Source: JBIOXB01 sp050732395
GTDB taxonomy: Bacteria; Zhuqueibacterota; Zhuqueibacteria; Zhuqueibacterales; Zhuqueibacteraceae
Direction: 5' to 3'
NCBI GenBank assembly: GCA_050732395.1
Contig: JBOHQX010000274.1
Span: 1 to 64,000, forward strand
DNA length: 64,000 bases
Part shown: in pieces, positions 8,932 to 16,908 of the stretch
Layout of the letters: every line of letters begins with the position of its first letter
Numbering within the stretch: the stretch's first letter is position 1
Program-made: the position numbers and the translations under genes
Notes under the pieces: generated by a model
Told to the model about the DNA's origin: nothing
The model's database searches: none
The model's input: only the letters and a program-made list of their open reading frames with translations

Positions 8932-10032
8932 ATGATCTCGAACGAATCATTACTGTGGGCCGTTTTTAGCACCTTCATTACCGGCATGCTCCTGTTGGAT
9001 CTCGGAGTGCTCAATCGCAGGGCCCACGTCCTTTCCATCAAAGAGGCGGCAGGCTGGTCCGTGGTGTGGATCTCCTCGGCCCTGCTTTTTGCCTTGGGCA
9101 TTTTTTATTTGGAGGGAGAGGCCAAAGCCTTGCAGTTTATGGCCGGTTTCCTGATCGAGAAATCGCTCAGCACGGACAATATTTTCGTGTTCATCATGAT
9201 TTTCGGCTATTTCGGCGTGAGCCCGTTGCAGCAGCCCCGCGTGTTGAAATGGGGTATTCTGGGCGCGATCATCATGCGGGCATTGTTGATCGCCGCGGGA
9301 GTGACACTGATCAACCAGTTTCATTGGATGACTTACATTTTCGGCGCTTTGTTGGCATTCACCGTCATCAAAATGATGTTGCAAGGCGACGAAACCTTTG
9401 ATCCTGGGAAGAGCTGGGCGCTGAAATTTTTGCGCCGCGTTGTGCCGGTCAGCAATCACTATCATGGCGAACGCTTTTTTGTACGGTCCGACCAGCGCTT
9501 CTTTGCCACGCCCTTGCTCATGGTGCTCGTCGTTGTCGAAAGCTCGGATTTGATCTTCGCGCTCGATTCCATTCCCGCGATCTTCGCCGTGACCACGGAT
9601 CCTTTTATCGTCTATACTTCCAACATTTTTGCCATTCTCGGACTGCGCGCGCTCTATTTCGTCCTGGCCGGCATGGCGCGGGTTTTCGAATATTTGAAGC
9701 CGGGCATCATAACCATTCTGGCTTTTGTCGCTGTGAAAATGCTGATCGTCGATTTCTATAAAATCCCCATTGGCCTTTCCCTGGCCGTTATCGGCGTTGT
9801 ACTGGCGATTTCAATCATAGGCTCCTGGATCAATCTACGCAGAAATGGACAAACCCTGCGCGGCAAAATGGAGGCTGCCGCGCCAATGGACCCGGTTCAA
9901 CCGGTGGTAGAGAACGCCGTTAGTAGCTCGCCGATAGATTTAAGCGTCAAGTTCTCGACAAATGGCCCAGCAGTTGCGGAAAGGGCGAAGCCACCCGTTC
10001 AGCCGCAATTCAGATCGGGGGTTCCTCCGTGA
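8932..10032 (+). CDS. TerC-family integral membrane protein
   Basis: A 366-residue polytopic membrane protein of the TerC/Alx family, whose members are linked to metal ion handling (manganese export or metal loading of exported enzymes) and to tellurium resistance. About eight to nine hydrophobic segments are visible. Family hallmarks include the FLIEKSLSTDNIFVFIMIF segment near residue 78 and ESSDLIFALDSIPAIFAVT near residue 200, with the conserved intramembrane acids. The start at 8932 (MISNESLLWAV) fits the family N-terminus; an ATG at 8854 is also in frame but extends into repeat-like sequence. Neither start has a strong ribosome site. The neighbouring metal pumps support a metal homeostasis role; the transported ion is not known. 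Confidence 0.88.
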   Translation: MISNESLLWAVFSTFITGMLLLDLGVLNRRAHVLSIKEAAGWSVVWISSALLFALGIFYLEGEAKALQFMAGFLIEKSLSTDNIFVFIMIFGYFGVSPLQQPRVLKWGILGAIIMRALLIAAGVTLINQFHWMTYIFGALLAFTVIKMMLQGDETFDPGKSWALKFLRRVVPVSNHYHGERFFVRSDQRFFATPLLMVLVVVESSDLIFALDSIPAIFAVTTDPFIVYTSNIFAILGLRALYFVLAGMARVFEYLKPGIITILAFVAVKMLIVDFYKIPIGLSLAVIGVVLAISIIGSWINLRRNGQTLRGKMEAAAPMDPVQPVVENAVSSSPIDLSVKFSTNGPAVAERAKPPVQPQFRSGVPP

Positions 10033-10084
10033 GTCGAAGTAGAACTTCGGAACAAGAGGACGAGAAATACCCCTTGAGGTGCAG

Positions 10085-10225
10085 AATGCATTTGAAAAGT
10101 GAACAAAGCACGTTTTGGCGAGGCCTATGGCGCGAAAGCAATCATTTGATTTCAACGAAGGGATTGCTTCCGCTGCAAGCGTCGCAATCGCAATGACGCA
10201 ATGAACCAGGCTTTCCAAATGCATT
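10085..10225. repeat. MITE-like element, copy 2
   Basis: A 141-bp unit with imperfect terminal inverted repeats (AATGCATTTGAAA at 10085-10097; complement with one inserted base at 10212-10225). It shares interior blocks with the element at 204-334. It lies between the TerC gene and the porin gene. Terminal bases have diverged from copy 1, so neither copy looks recently inserted. Confidence 0.6.
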
Positions 10226-10346
10226 TGATACAATTCTCAGGAAAGTGAAGGCACTTAGATTTTCGATGAACCGTACGAACTTAGCAAGAGGGCTAAATTC
10301 CTACGATGTACCTCACCCTCCAACTTGCCGGATGGAGAAAAGAACT

Positions 10347-11564
10347 ATGAACAAGGAAACGAACATGAAAGAAGCAAATGGGGGTAAAGACCCTCAGCTG
10401 CTGATCGCAGTTTGCACCCACGCCCCGAGACCTCGGGCCCAGAGGGCAGGCCGCAAGCTTAGCCTTTTACTGGCAGCCTCGGCATTCTTGGCAGTACCAT
10501 TTTGCGAGAGAGCACAAGCGCAAACCGACCCATTGAATTTCGCCGGTGATTTCCGTGTGCGGCATGAAATAACGACCAGGCAGGAACCCGGTAATGCGCC
10601 CGACGTTCTTTCTGAAACGCGCAATCGCGAAGTGGTACGCTTTCGCTTCGGCATTAACAGAAAAATCAACGGGCTGTTCAACTTCGGCGCGCGGCTGGCG
10701 ACGGGTTCGCCGGATGATCCGAATACCACCGATATTACCATGGGCGATTTTTTCAATGATCTTACCATCAGCCTGGATCGCGCTTATATGGAGATGCGAT
10801 ACAAAAATCTCTTTGTCACCGGCGGCAAGTTCGCCAATCCCTACCTCACAACGGAATTGGTCTGGGATGGGGACGTGAATCTCCAGGGCTTCGGAGTGAG
10901 TTATACCTTCGCCGGCCTCGGAAAAATAACTCCCAAGCTCACCGGCGTGTATTCCATCATTGATGAGCAAACAATCCGCGACGACAGCTACTTGAAGGGT
11001 GGACAGGTAGAGTTAGGTATCAACGCCAGCTCCGGTTTGAACCTGAAGTTGGGCGGCGGCTATTACGACTATACCATAAACAGCTTAGTGAATGCGGGCT
11101 CCGGCGACATCCTGAGCAATAGATTGAACGCCGATCGTACCGGTTACCTTTCGGATTTCGATTTGCTCGATATTGTCGCCACGGTCGACGCTAAAGGGTT
11201 TGGCCAGCGCTATCCCCTGCGCTTCGTCGGCAATTATGTCAACAACATGGGCGCGGATGACCAGAATACGGGTTTTGGAGTAGATCTCTTCGTGGGACAG
11301 GCCTCGAAGAAAAAAGATTTGCGCTTCGTGTATGGATATGCGCAAACAGAAACCGATGCGGTCCTGGCTGCATTCGCACACGACAACACCACCCTCTCCA
11401 CCAACTATGATCAACATACCTTGGCGGCCGATTATGTGGTGGTGGACAACACCATACTCAATGTCACGTGGTATTACTATCGCACGCATGAAGTGCCCGC
11501 TGGCAGCAGCATTTCGAACGATTTTTTCTCGCGCGTTCGTCTGAATGCAATGGTGAGGTTTTAA
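10347..11564 (+). CDS. Putative porin, outer-membrane beta-barrel (Porin_5-like)
   Basis: A 405-residue outer-membrane protein. GGAGAAAAG precedes the ATG at 10347; an in-frame ATG at 10245 has no such site. A long basic n-region is followed by a hydrophobic stretch (residues 38-52) and a signal peptidase site near AQAQ (56-59). The mature protein is rich in alternating strands and ends in Phe (AMVRF), the usual barrel C-terminus. The blocks RFRFGINRKINGLFNFGARL and VTGGKFANPYLTTELVWDGD are characteristic of the Porin_5 putative porin family. It probably allows diffusion of small solutes. Its place after metal efflux genes is suggestive, but it does not resemble a TolC-type channel. Confidence 0.85.
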   Translation: MNKETNMKEANGGKDPQLLIAVCTHAPRPRAQRAGRKLSLLLAASAFLAVPFCERAQAQTDPLNFAGDFRVRHEITTRQEPGNAPDVLSETRNREVVRFRFGINRKINGLFNFGARLATGSPDDPNTTDITMGDFFNDLTISLDRAYMEMRYKNLFVTGGKFANPYLTTELVWDGDVNLQGFGVSYTFAGLGKITPKLTGVYSIIDEQTIRDDSYLKGGQVELGINASSGLNLKLGGGYYDYTINSLVNAGSGDILSNRLNADRTGYLSDFDLLDIVATVDAKGFGQRYPLRFVGNYVNNMGADDQNTGFGVDLFVGQASKKKDLRFVYGYAQTETDAVLAAFAHDNTTLSTNYDQHTLAADYVVVDNTILNVTWYYYRTHEVPAGSSISNDFFSRVRLNAMVRF

Positions 11565-12112
11565 TGGCAGAGCTGTTACAAGTACAATTGGAGGCCCACT
11601 GCCTATTGTCCTAAACTTCCGGACGCACATCTATCCGGGCCCCAGCAACGGGGAAGATGCTGCGACTTGAGACCGTTGCGCCCGCGCGGCCAGAGCGCAG
11701 TTGCACGCCTTGCACGGCGCGGGTCAGTCCAGATCAATTGAGGCCACACGGATTAAGAAGCCAGACGGCAGCAGTGCGTGCTTCTTAATCCGCGTGGATT
11801 TTTTTGCCTTTTGGGAAAAAATTTCTATTGCACTGCAACAACAAAATAGTAGGATTCATTGTACGGTTAGTTCACAAGTAATTTACAATAATCCAACATA
11901 TTCGTGACACTCGCCGATTTGCTTTTTTTTATATTGGTTCATGCAATTGATTTTGAGACTCGCTGTTGGAGCTTTGGAATTTCGATGATGCCTTGATGTG
12001 CCGAATATAAGCCGAGCTCAGTGCCGGTCGTTTTGTCAAGAACAAAGGTTCCTGCGTATGCAAATAAACATTATTCATGAGCAAGCACTATACATCGAGG
12101 AGGTTTACATCC
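11565..12112. other. Non-coding interval between porin and ABC genes
   Basis: Apart from the hairpin terminator at 11744-11805, about 550 bp holds nothing convincing. A 68-codon frame at 11701-11907 runs through the terminator hairpin and lacks a ribosome site, so it is not called. The right half is AT-rich and probably contains the promoter of the ABC operon, but no clear -35/-10 pair with normal spacing was identified. Confidence 0.5.
11744..11805 (+). terminator. Strong intrinsic terminator after the porin gene
   Basis: An 18-bp stem with one mismatch (11744-11761 with 11780-11797) and an 18-nt loop, followed by ATTTTTTT. Position, stem strength and T-run fit Rho-independent termination of the porin transcript. 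Confidence 0.8.
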
Positions 12113-13123
12113 ATGTTTGAAGACAAGAATTCCAAAGTCTCGCGCTCCGAAGACGAGGTGTTGTTGGCCAAAGATCTGCGCAAGTCCTATGGCCCACGCG
12201 AGGCGCTCAAAGGATTGTCTTTCTCATTGAAAGCCGGACGCATCCTGGGCTTTCTCGGTCCCAACGGAGCAGGCAAAACTACTGCGATCAGAATATTGAC
12301 CACGATTCTCGAGCCCGATTCCGGGCACTTCGTGGTAAACGGCATCAGTTCCGAAAATCCCGTGGAGCTCCGCCGCAAGATCGGCGTATTGCCGGAGAGC
12401 TTGGGATTTCACAAACAAATGACGGGGCTCGAATGCCTGGTGTTTTTCGGCCGGCTCTACGGGCGATCCGCTGCGCAAGCCCGGGCCACTGGCCACACGC
12501 TGCTTCAAGAAGTTGGACTGGATCAAAGATCAAAATCTTTGATCGGCAGCTACAGTCGCGGCATGCGCCAACGATTGGGAATCGCGCGCACGCTGGTCAA
12601 CGATCCAGCGGTTCTCTTCCTCGACGAGCCGACGCTGGGTCTGGACCCGCGCGGCCAGCAGGAGCTGCTGGAGTTGATTGAGCGGATCGCGCGCGAGCGC
12701 AACGTCGGCGTCATTTTGTGCAGCCATGACTTGCCGGAAGTGGAAAGCGTCTGCGATGACGTGCTTATCATGAATTTGGGCCACATCGTTGCGTCCGGAA
12801 CCGTGAGCGAGGTCATTGGGCGCACTCGACGCAACGTTTCGCAGGGAAACGGCCTTCGGGTCAACATCCCGGTGTCGTCGATTGTAGATGCCCGGCGAGT
12901 ATTGGAGGCGGCGCCGAACGTATCGCGCGTGACTCATAAAAGTGAGGATGCGGGGTGGCTGCGCGTGGAGTTTACGGAATTGTCAGAGAGCGATAGCGCG
13001 GAGGATATCTATCTCAACAACAGAATCTTGGAGGCGCTTATCCGTGCCGAGATTCCCGTCTTGGGTTTTGAGGCCGAACGCAGCCGGTTACAGGATGTGT
13101 TCCTGCACTTAACCGAGAAGTAG
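12113..13123 (+). CDS. ABC transporter ATP-binding protein (ABC-2 exporter type)
   Basis: A 336-residue cytoplasmic ATPase that would energise the permease encoded downstream. Walker A GPNGAGKT at residues 49-56, signature YSRGMRQRLG near 147, Walker B VLFLDEP near 167 and the switch His in ILCSHD near 203 are all intact. The C-terminal 90 residues are the usual extension of CcmA/NatA-like ATPases. GAGGAGG at 12097-12103 decides the start at ATG 12113; an in-frame ATG at 12077 lacks a site. Two permease genes follow at short spacing, so an operon is likely. The exported substrate is unknown. Confidence 0.93.
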   Translation: MFEDKNSKVSRSEDEVLLAKDLRKSYGPREALKGLSFSLKAGRILGFLGPNGAGKTTAIRILTTILEPDSGHFVVNGISSENPVELRRKIGVLPESLGFHKQMTGLECLVFFGRLYGRSAAQARATGHTLLQEVGLDQRSKSLIGSYSRGMRQRLGIARTLVNDPAVLFLDEPTLGLDPRGQQELLELIERIARERNVGVILCSHDLPEVESVCDDVLIMNLGHIVASGTVSEVIGRTRRNVSQGNGLRVNIPVSSIVDARRVLEAAPNVSRVTHKSEDAGWLRVEFTELSESDSAEDIYLNNRILEALIRAEIPVLGFEAERSRLQDVFLHLTEK

Positions 13124-13145
13124 TTGAAAGCCAGGAGACAACAAC

Positions 13146-13493
13146 ATGAGCGACAAGCAAAGCTTCAACTACACTCAAGTTGAACCTCCGCAATTGACGG
13201 CCCAAAACCAGACGTGGCGCGCCGCGCCTGCGTGGTGGATTGTATTCACCAAGGAGCTCCAGCAACTCTGGATCGGAGGAAAAGCGCCGGTCCTCCTCTT
13301 CCTATTCTGTGTCTTGCAGGGCGTCTTGACTTACTTGATGGTCAGCAACACCAGTGATCCAACACCGTCAAAGGAAATGCTGTATTTTACTTTTGTGTTG
13401 CTCTTTCTCTTTCCCGTTCCAGAGTTCGGTCTTGAGGTGGAAGGAACGAGCAAGCTCTTTTTGTTTTCGAAACATGGTACAGAAACATCGTGA
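13146..13493 (+). pseudogene. Truncated ABC-2 permease, partial duplicate of the next gene
   Basis: A 115-residue product. Residues about 25-85 (WWIVFTKELQQLWIGGKAPVL and following) parallel the first 70 residues of the intact permease at 13596, including the WIGGKAPV/WMGGKAPV block and the first TM helix. It then ends with an unrelated tail and lacks the remaining TM helices and the GERERATLEGLL motif. It looks like a decayed or partial tandem duplicate. A ribosome site (AGGAGA) is preserved, so a short membrane peptide could still be made. Alternatively it is a genuine small accessory subunit. Confidence 0.6.
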
Positions 13494-13595
13494 TGGCGTT
13501 TTTCTGAATTGTATTCTTCCAATGCTCGAGGCCTAAGACGTCAGACTGTGAATTGTCTTGTTTTCATCACTGCCATATCTTAAGGAGGAAATCCT

Positions 13596-15035
13596 ATGAA
13601 CACGAAACATAATGTGAACTACGGCGAGATTGAATTATCCGGTTCCGGAGCGCCAACGTGGTGGCTGGTATTCGTCCGGGAGATCCATGAATTGTGGATG
13701 GGAGGAAAAGCGCCTGTCCTCGTGCTTATTTTCAGCATCTTGCTGGCAATCATGACGTACGTGCTGGCCAGCAACAGCGAGTTGAGCCTGATTCCACCGC
13801 AGGAAATGACCTACGAAACGCTCAAGGCCGCCATCGCCGTCGCGCTGTTTATCAGCCTGATCGTCGGTGCGGACAGCATCAGCGGCGAACGGGAACGAGC
13901 GACGCTCGAAGGGCTCTTGTTAACGCCGACGAGCCGCAGACAGATTGTTTTCGGCAAGTTCCTCGCCGGCATTTCACCCTGGCCGGTGTGCCTGGCCGTT
14001 ACCATTCCTTATATGCACGTGATCTCCCAAGGCAATGAGGTTTTCGGCCAGGCCGTGATTTGGGGCGCGATAACGGGCAGCATACTAACTCCGGCCTTCA
14101 CGGCCATGGGCATGTTCGGGAGTTTTTGGTCCAATTCCAACAAGACCAGTTTGTTCATCGGTCTGGGCATCTACGTCCTCTTCCTGCTTCCCACGACCTT
14201 ACCCGGACGCGCACAGACCGGACTCATGGGATCACTACTCCAACAAGTGAACCCGATTGCATCCATCAATCACTTTCTTTCGAAGATTCTCGTGAACAAT
14301 CGCACGCTGGGCGAATGGTGGCCTTTTCTGATGTCGTCCGTAGTGTTTGCTATTCTGGTTTATGGACTGCTTTTTCTCTACGCCGCGCCCAGTCTCCGTT
14401 TGGAAGGCGGAAAAGCAAGCAAGTTCTGGTCGTCTTTCGCTCGTCTGATCGGCGTCAGCGTGTTTGTGGCCGCATGCTTGATGGCTTTCTCGAGCGCCTC
14501 ACCGGCCAGGGCTCAAGAAATCGCGTCCGGCTCGCCGCGATCGCCTCTGCAAATTGCCATCGATATGGAGTATGCGACGGTGAAGGCGGGAGATCATATC
14601 ATATACAAGACGACGGTGAAAAACGATGGCACAGAAGCCTCTCCAGGATTGTGTCTGGCCATGAACATCGTCAATCTGAATGCGGCGGGCGATATCGTCG
14701 ATCCGGAAGACTGGTCACCGCAGCGGACGCAATATATTGAGGGCCTTGCAGCCGGTGAGTCCACGACGCACGAGTGGAGAGTCAATGCGATTCTGGACGG
14801 GGACTACTTGATCTATATGGTCGTCATTCCCGAGCCAAGCGGACAGAATGCCACCAGCTTACCGACAGCGAGCTCGGGCATTCACCTCGTCGTAACGCCG
14901 TTTACGAAACTCAACCCCGGAGGCGTGCTGCCATACGCAATCGGAGGCCCCATCGTTTTGATCATGGGCATCGTTTTTCTCTACCGTCTGCGGCGCCGGA
15001 AAATCGACATAGGTGAGGCTGTTGAGGAGGCTTAG
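13596..15035 (+). CDS. ABC-2 type permease with C-terminal extracytoplasmic domain
   Basis: A 479-residue protein preceded by AAGGAGGAAATCC. Residues 1-290 form an ABC-2 permease: about six TM helices and the cytoplasmic motif SISGERERATLEGLLLTPTS near residue 94, typical of NatB/GldF-like exporters. After a TM helix near 288-308 comes a domain of about 130 residues (DMEYATVKAGDHIIYKTTVKN...GESTTHEWRVNAILDGDYLIY) resembling an Ig-like CARDB/NEW3 fold, then a final TM helix and an RLRRRK stop-transfer signal. It would pair with the ATPase at 12113. A permease carrying an Ig-like domain suggests it handles or senses an extracytoplasmic partner, possibly the proteins encoded next. Confidence 0.85.
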   Translation: MNTKHNVNYGEIELSGSGAPTWWLVFVREIHELWMGGKAPVLVLIFSILLAIMTYVLASNSELSLIPPQEMTYETLKAAIAVALFISLIVGADSISGERERATLEGLLLTPTSRRQIVFGKFLAGISPWPVCLAVTIPYMHVISQGNEVFGQAVIWGAITGSILTPAFTAMGMFGSFWSNSNKTSLFIGLGIYVLFLLPTTLPGRAQTGLMGSLLQQVNPIASINHFLSKILVNNRTLGEWWPFLMSSVVFAILVYGLLFLYAAPSLRLEGGKASKFWSSFARLIGVSVFVAACLMAFSSASPARAQEIASGSPRSPLQIAIDMEYATVKAGDHIIYKTTVKNDGTEASPGLCLAMNIVNLNAAGDIVDPEDWSPQRTQYIEGLAAGESTTHEWRVNAILDGDYLIYMVVIPEPSGQNATSLPTASSGIHLVVTPFTKLNPGGVLPYAIGGPIVLIMGIVFLYRLRRRKIDIGEAVEEA

Positions 15036-15141
15036 GCCGATGCCCAACAGCGCGGGCGAAACCAAAGCCGTCGTACTTTTGCTGGAAAAATAAGAGCCCA
15101 AAATCTATCGCAAGATAGTTGACAAATGCAAAGGAGTTGAA

Positions 15142-15822
15142 ATGCCAAGACGAGTGCAGATTATAGTGGGAGCAGCCCTTCTTTGGGGTGCAACTGGCCT
15201 GGGCATCATCGAGAATTTCGGCCCGCAACCGGTGAATGGCGCCGTGGTTGTTGAAGCCCAGGATAAAAAATCGAATGGCTCGGCGCCGGAAATCATCGTT
15301 TACGCCTCCGATTTGACCGAGGACGACCTTTCTGAGTTCGATTTTCTGAAAGAACCGGTCTCGCCCGAAAGCAAGTTGATTGGAACGCCCAATACCGGCG
15401 GTGAGCTGGATCCCCCTCCAGAGAACGATCCTCATGTCACTTTCAAGGTTCAGGTGCAACAAGGCGTCCCCTATCGTTGCTGGATTCATATGAAGGTAGG
15501 AGCGCCCAAAGGCCTGTCGAAAGCGAATAAGTTCTGGGTGCAATTCACGGGCGCAGTCGACAAGGCCAATAAGGAGATCTTGAAGCCGCGCACCAACAGT
15601 TATCTGACCGCACAAGGGCCTGAACAGCAGGGATGGGCCTGGGTAAGTTGTGATTTCGAGGAAGCCAAGTCCGCTTCCGAATCGCTGATCCAATTTCAAA
15701 CCAGCGGTGAAATCACTGTGCGCATGCAGGCTGGCATGGAAGGCGTTGCGTTCGATCAGCTCGTTCTAAGTCCGGCAAAATTCCTGGATAAAGCACCTAC
15801 CGAAACCATTGTGAAGAAATGA
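15142..15822 (+). CDS. Secreted or membrane-anchored protein, beta-sandwich-like, function unknown
   Basis: A 226-residue protein with an N-terminal hydrophobic segment (residues 6-22). The mature region is rich in beta-type sequence (HVTFKVQVQQGVPYRCWIHMKVG; FWVQFTGAVDKANKE; GWAWVSCDFEE; ITVRMQAGMEGVAFDQLVLS). The order 'vapour-like strand, Trp-rich strand, final DQLVLS' resembles carbohydrate-binding jelly-roll modules appended to secreted proteins, but no catalytic residues are apparent. A GGAG site lies before the ATG. It sits between the ABC permease and a small membrane protein, so a link with that exporter is plausible. Confidence 0.7.
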   Translation: MPRRVQIIVGAALLWGATGLGIIENFGPQPVNGAVVVEAQDKKSNGSAPEIIVYASDLTEDDLSEFDFLKEPVSPESKLIGTPNTGGELDPPPENDPHVTFKVQVQQGVPYRCWIHMKVGAPKGLSKANKFWVQFTGAVDKANKEILKPRTNSYLTAQGPEQQGWAWVSCDFEEAKSASESLIQFQTSGEITVRMQAGMEGVAFDQLVLSPAKFLDKAPTETIVKK

Positions 15823-15826
15823 AATC

Positions 15827-16060
15827 ATGGAGCAGGAAATGTCAAGCACTAAGAGTTTGGCAAAAAGCGAAACAACCACGGGATGGAGTGAGCTACTCAT
15901 CAACGCCGTGAAGGTGGCGGTTGTGGGCTTCGTCGTGTTGCAGGCGAAAGAATATTTCGAGGCCGGTATGCTGGACACGCCGGCTACGGCACTCGACGCG
16001 GGCTTGATCGCCGCCGGCGTTTTCGTGTTGAACGCCATCCTCAAGCTGGTGAAATCCTAG
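15827..16060 (+). CDS. Small two-helix membrane protein, unknown function
   Basis: A 77-residue protein with two predicted TM helices (about residues 25-42 and 56-73). It starts 4 bp after the preceding stop codon; an in-frame ATG at 15839 with GGAG upstream is an equally good start and would remove four residues. No family recognised. Close spacing indicates translation with the preceding gene. The composite palindromic element begins 6 bp after its stop codon. Confidence 0.7.
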   Translation: MEQEMSSTKSLAKSETTTGWSELLINAVKVAVVGFVVLQAKEYFEAGMLDTPATALDAGLIAAGVFVLNAILKLVKS

Positions 16061-16066
16061 CGCGCC

Positions 16067-16455
16067 GGATGCTGAAAAAGTCTCAGATTGATCGGAATTG
16101 TCATTCCCGCGAAAGCGCATAGGCGTCAACCGAAGGATTTGGATACCAAAAGCCCCGAAGGGGCGACATGCAAAAGCTTGGGGCAACGCCCCAAGACGGG
16201 GGAAGGTCCAATTTTGAGCCCCAACGGGGCGAAATGTACAGGCTTGGGATTGTCAAATGGTTTCATCACGACATGTTTCGCCCCTTCAGGGCTAAAGAAA
16301 CTTTGTGTTGCGCGTGTACCCAGGGCGTTGCCCTGGGCTTGGCTTATTTTGCCCCTTCGGGGCATGTGGCCCATTTCTTCGACTGCGTTAGGTTGACGCC
16401 TATGCGCTTTCGCGGGAATGACAGCTCCGATCAATTTGAGACTTTTTCAGCATCC
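16067..16455. mobile_element. Composite palindromic element with 65-bp terminal inverted repeats
   Basis: The arms 16067-16131 and 16391-16455 are reverse complements with three mismatches. The 259-bp interior is itself palindromic: GC-rich hairpins of the type GCCCCGAAGGGGC lie at 16152, 16218, 16280 and 16351, and longer stems CTTGGGGC-AAC-GCCCCAAG at 16177-16195 and CCCAGGGC-GTT-GCCCTGGG at 16319-16337. The left and right interior halves are inverted copies of one unit. This resembles a REP/BIME cluster nested inside a MITE. There is no transposase inside or nearby; short open frames through it are repeat-driven. Confidence 0.8.
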
Positions 16456-16621
16456 TGCTAAACGACATGCAATTCCGCATGTTTGCGCGGCAATTTTTTA
16501 TCCGCGAAGACGCGAAGCACGCAAAGCAAGCGCTAAAAACATGACTTGGCGCCGAGAAAGGCGGAGCTATTTCAAGAAATTCCTGGTAACTGTTCCAGTT
16601 CTCGTTTGTACTCCCAAAAAC

Positions 16622-16670
16622 TTAGCGATTTCCGATTCACGATCGCAGATCGACAATCGGAAATCGCTAA
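16622..16670. repeat. Perfect 16-bp inverted repeat
   Basis: TTAGCGATTTCCGATT at 16622-16637 is the exact reverse complement of 16655-16670, with a 17-nt loop. It lies in the 300-bp gap between the composite element and the exopolysaccharide locus, which otherwise shows only a short repeat-like stretch (CGCGAAGACGCGAAGCACGC near 16503, with a related inverted copy near 47250). No T-run follows, so a cruciform, repeat or RNA hairpin is more likely than a terminator. Confidence 0.6.
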
Positions 16671-16760
16671 TCGAAAATCAGTTGAACAGTTACAATTCCC
16701 GTTGATCAAACAAGGAGGTCTGACAACACAAACCAGGTAGTTTATCATCGAGGGGCAGCC

Positions 16761-16904
16761 ATGTTCACAAAAATGACCTCTTTTTTCAGCTATGATCGCC
16801 TGCTCCTGACCCGGCAGCTTGTGCTCATCGCGCTGAAAATTTTGATCTCGACGCCGCTATTTCTTTTGGCATTGTTGCTGCTCTTGCGATTTCTGCTTCA
16901 CTGA
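16761..16904 (+). CDS. Small single-helix membrane protein (47 residues)
   Basis: A short gene found by reading the gap: ATG at 16761 with GAGGGG at 16750-16755, stop TGA at 16902-16904, and the next start codon 5 bp later. The product begins MFTKMTSFFSYDRLLLTRQ and continues as a Leu-rich helix (residues about 20-42) ending RFLLH. Its position, ribosome site and hydrophobic profile suggest a real small membrane protein at the head of the exopolysaccharide operon. No family is recognised. Confidence 0.55.
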   Translation: MFTKMTSFFSYDRLLLTRQLVLIALKILISTPLFLLALLLLLRFLLH

Positions 16905-16908
16905 GCAG

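Noticed and set aside
11701..11907. 68-codon frame between porin and ABC genes
   Set aside because: It spans the intrinsic terminator hairpin and lacks a ribosome site.
16088..16461. Overlapping frames inside the composite element
   Set aside because: Both strands are open because the element is palindromic; the translations are repeat-derived.
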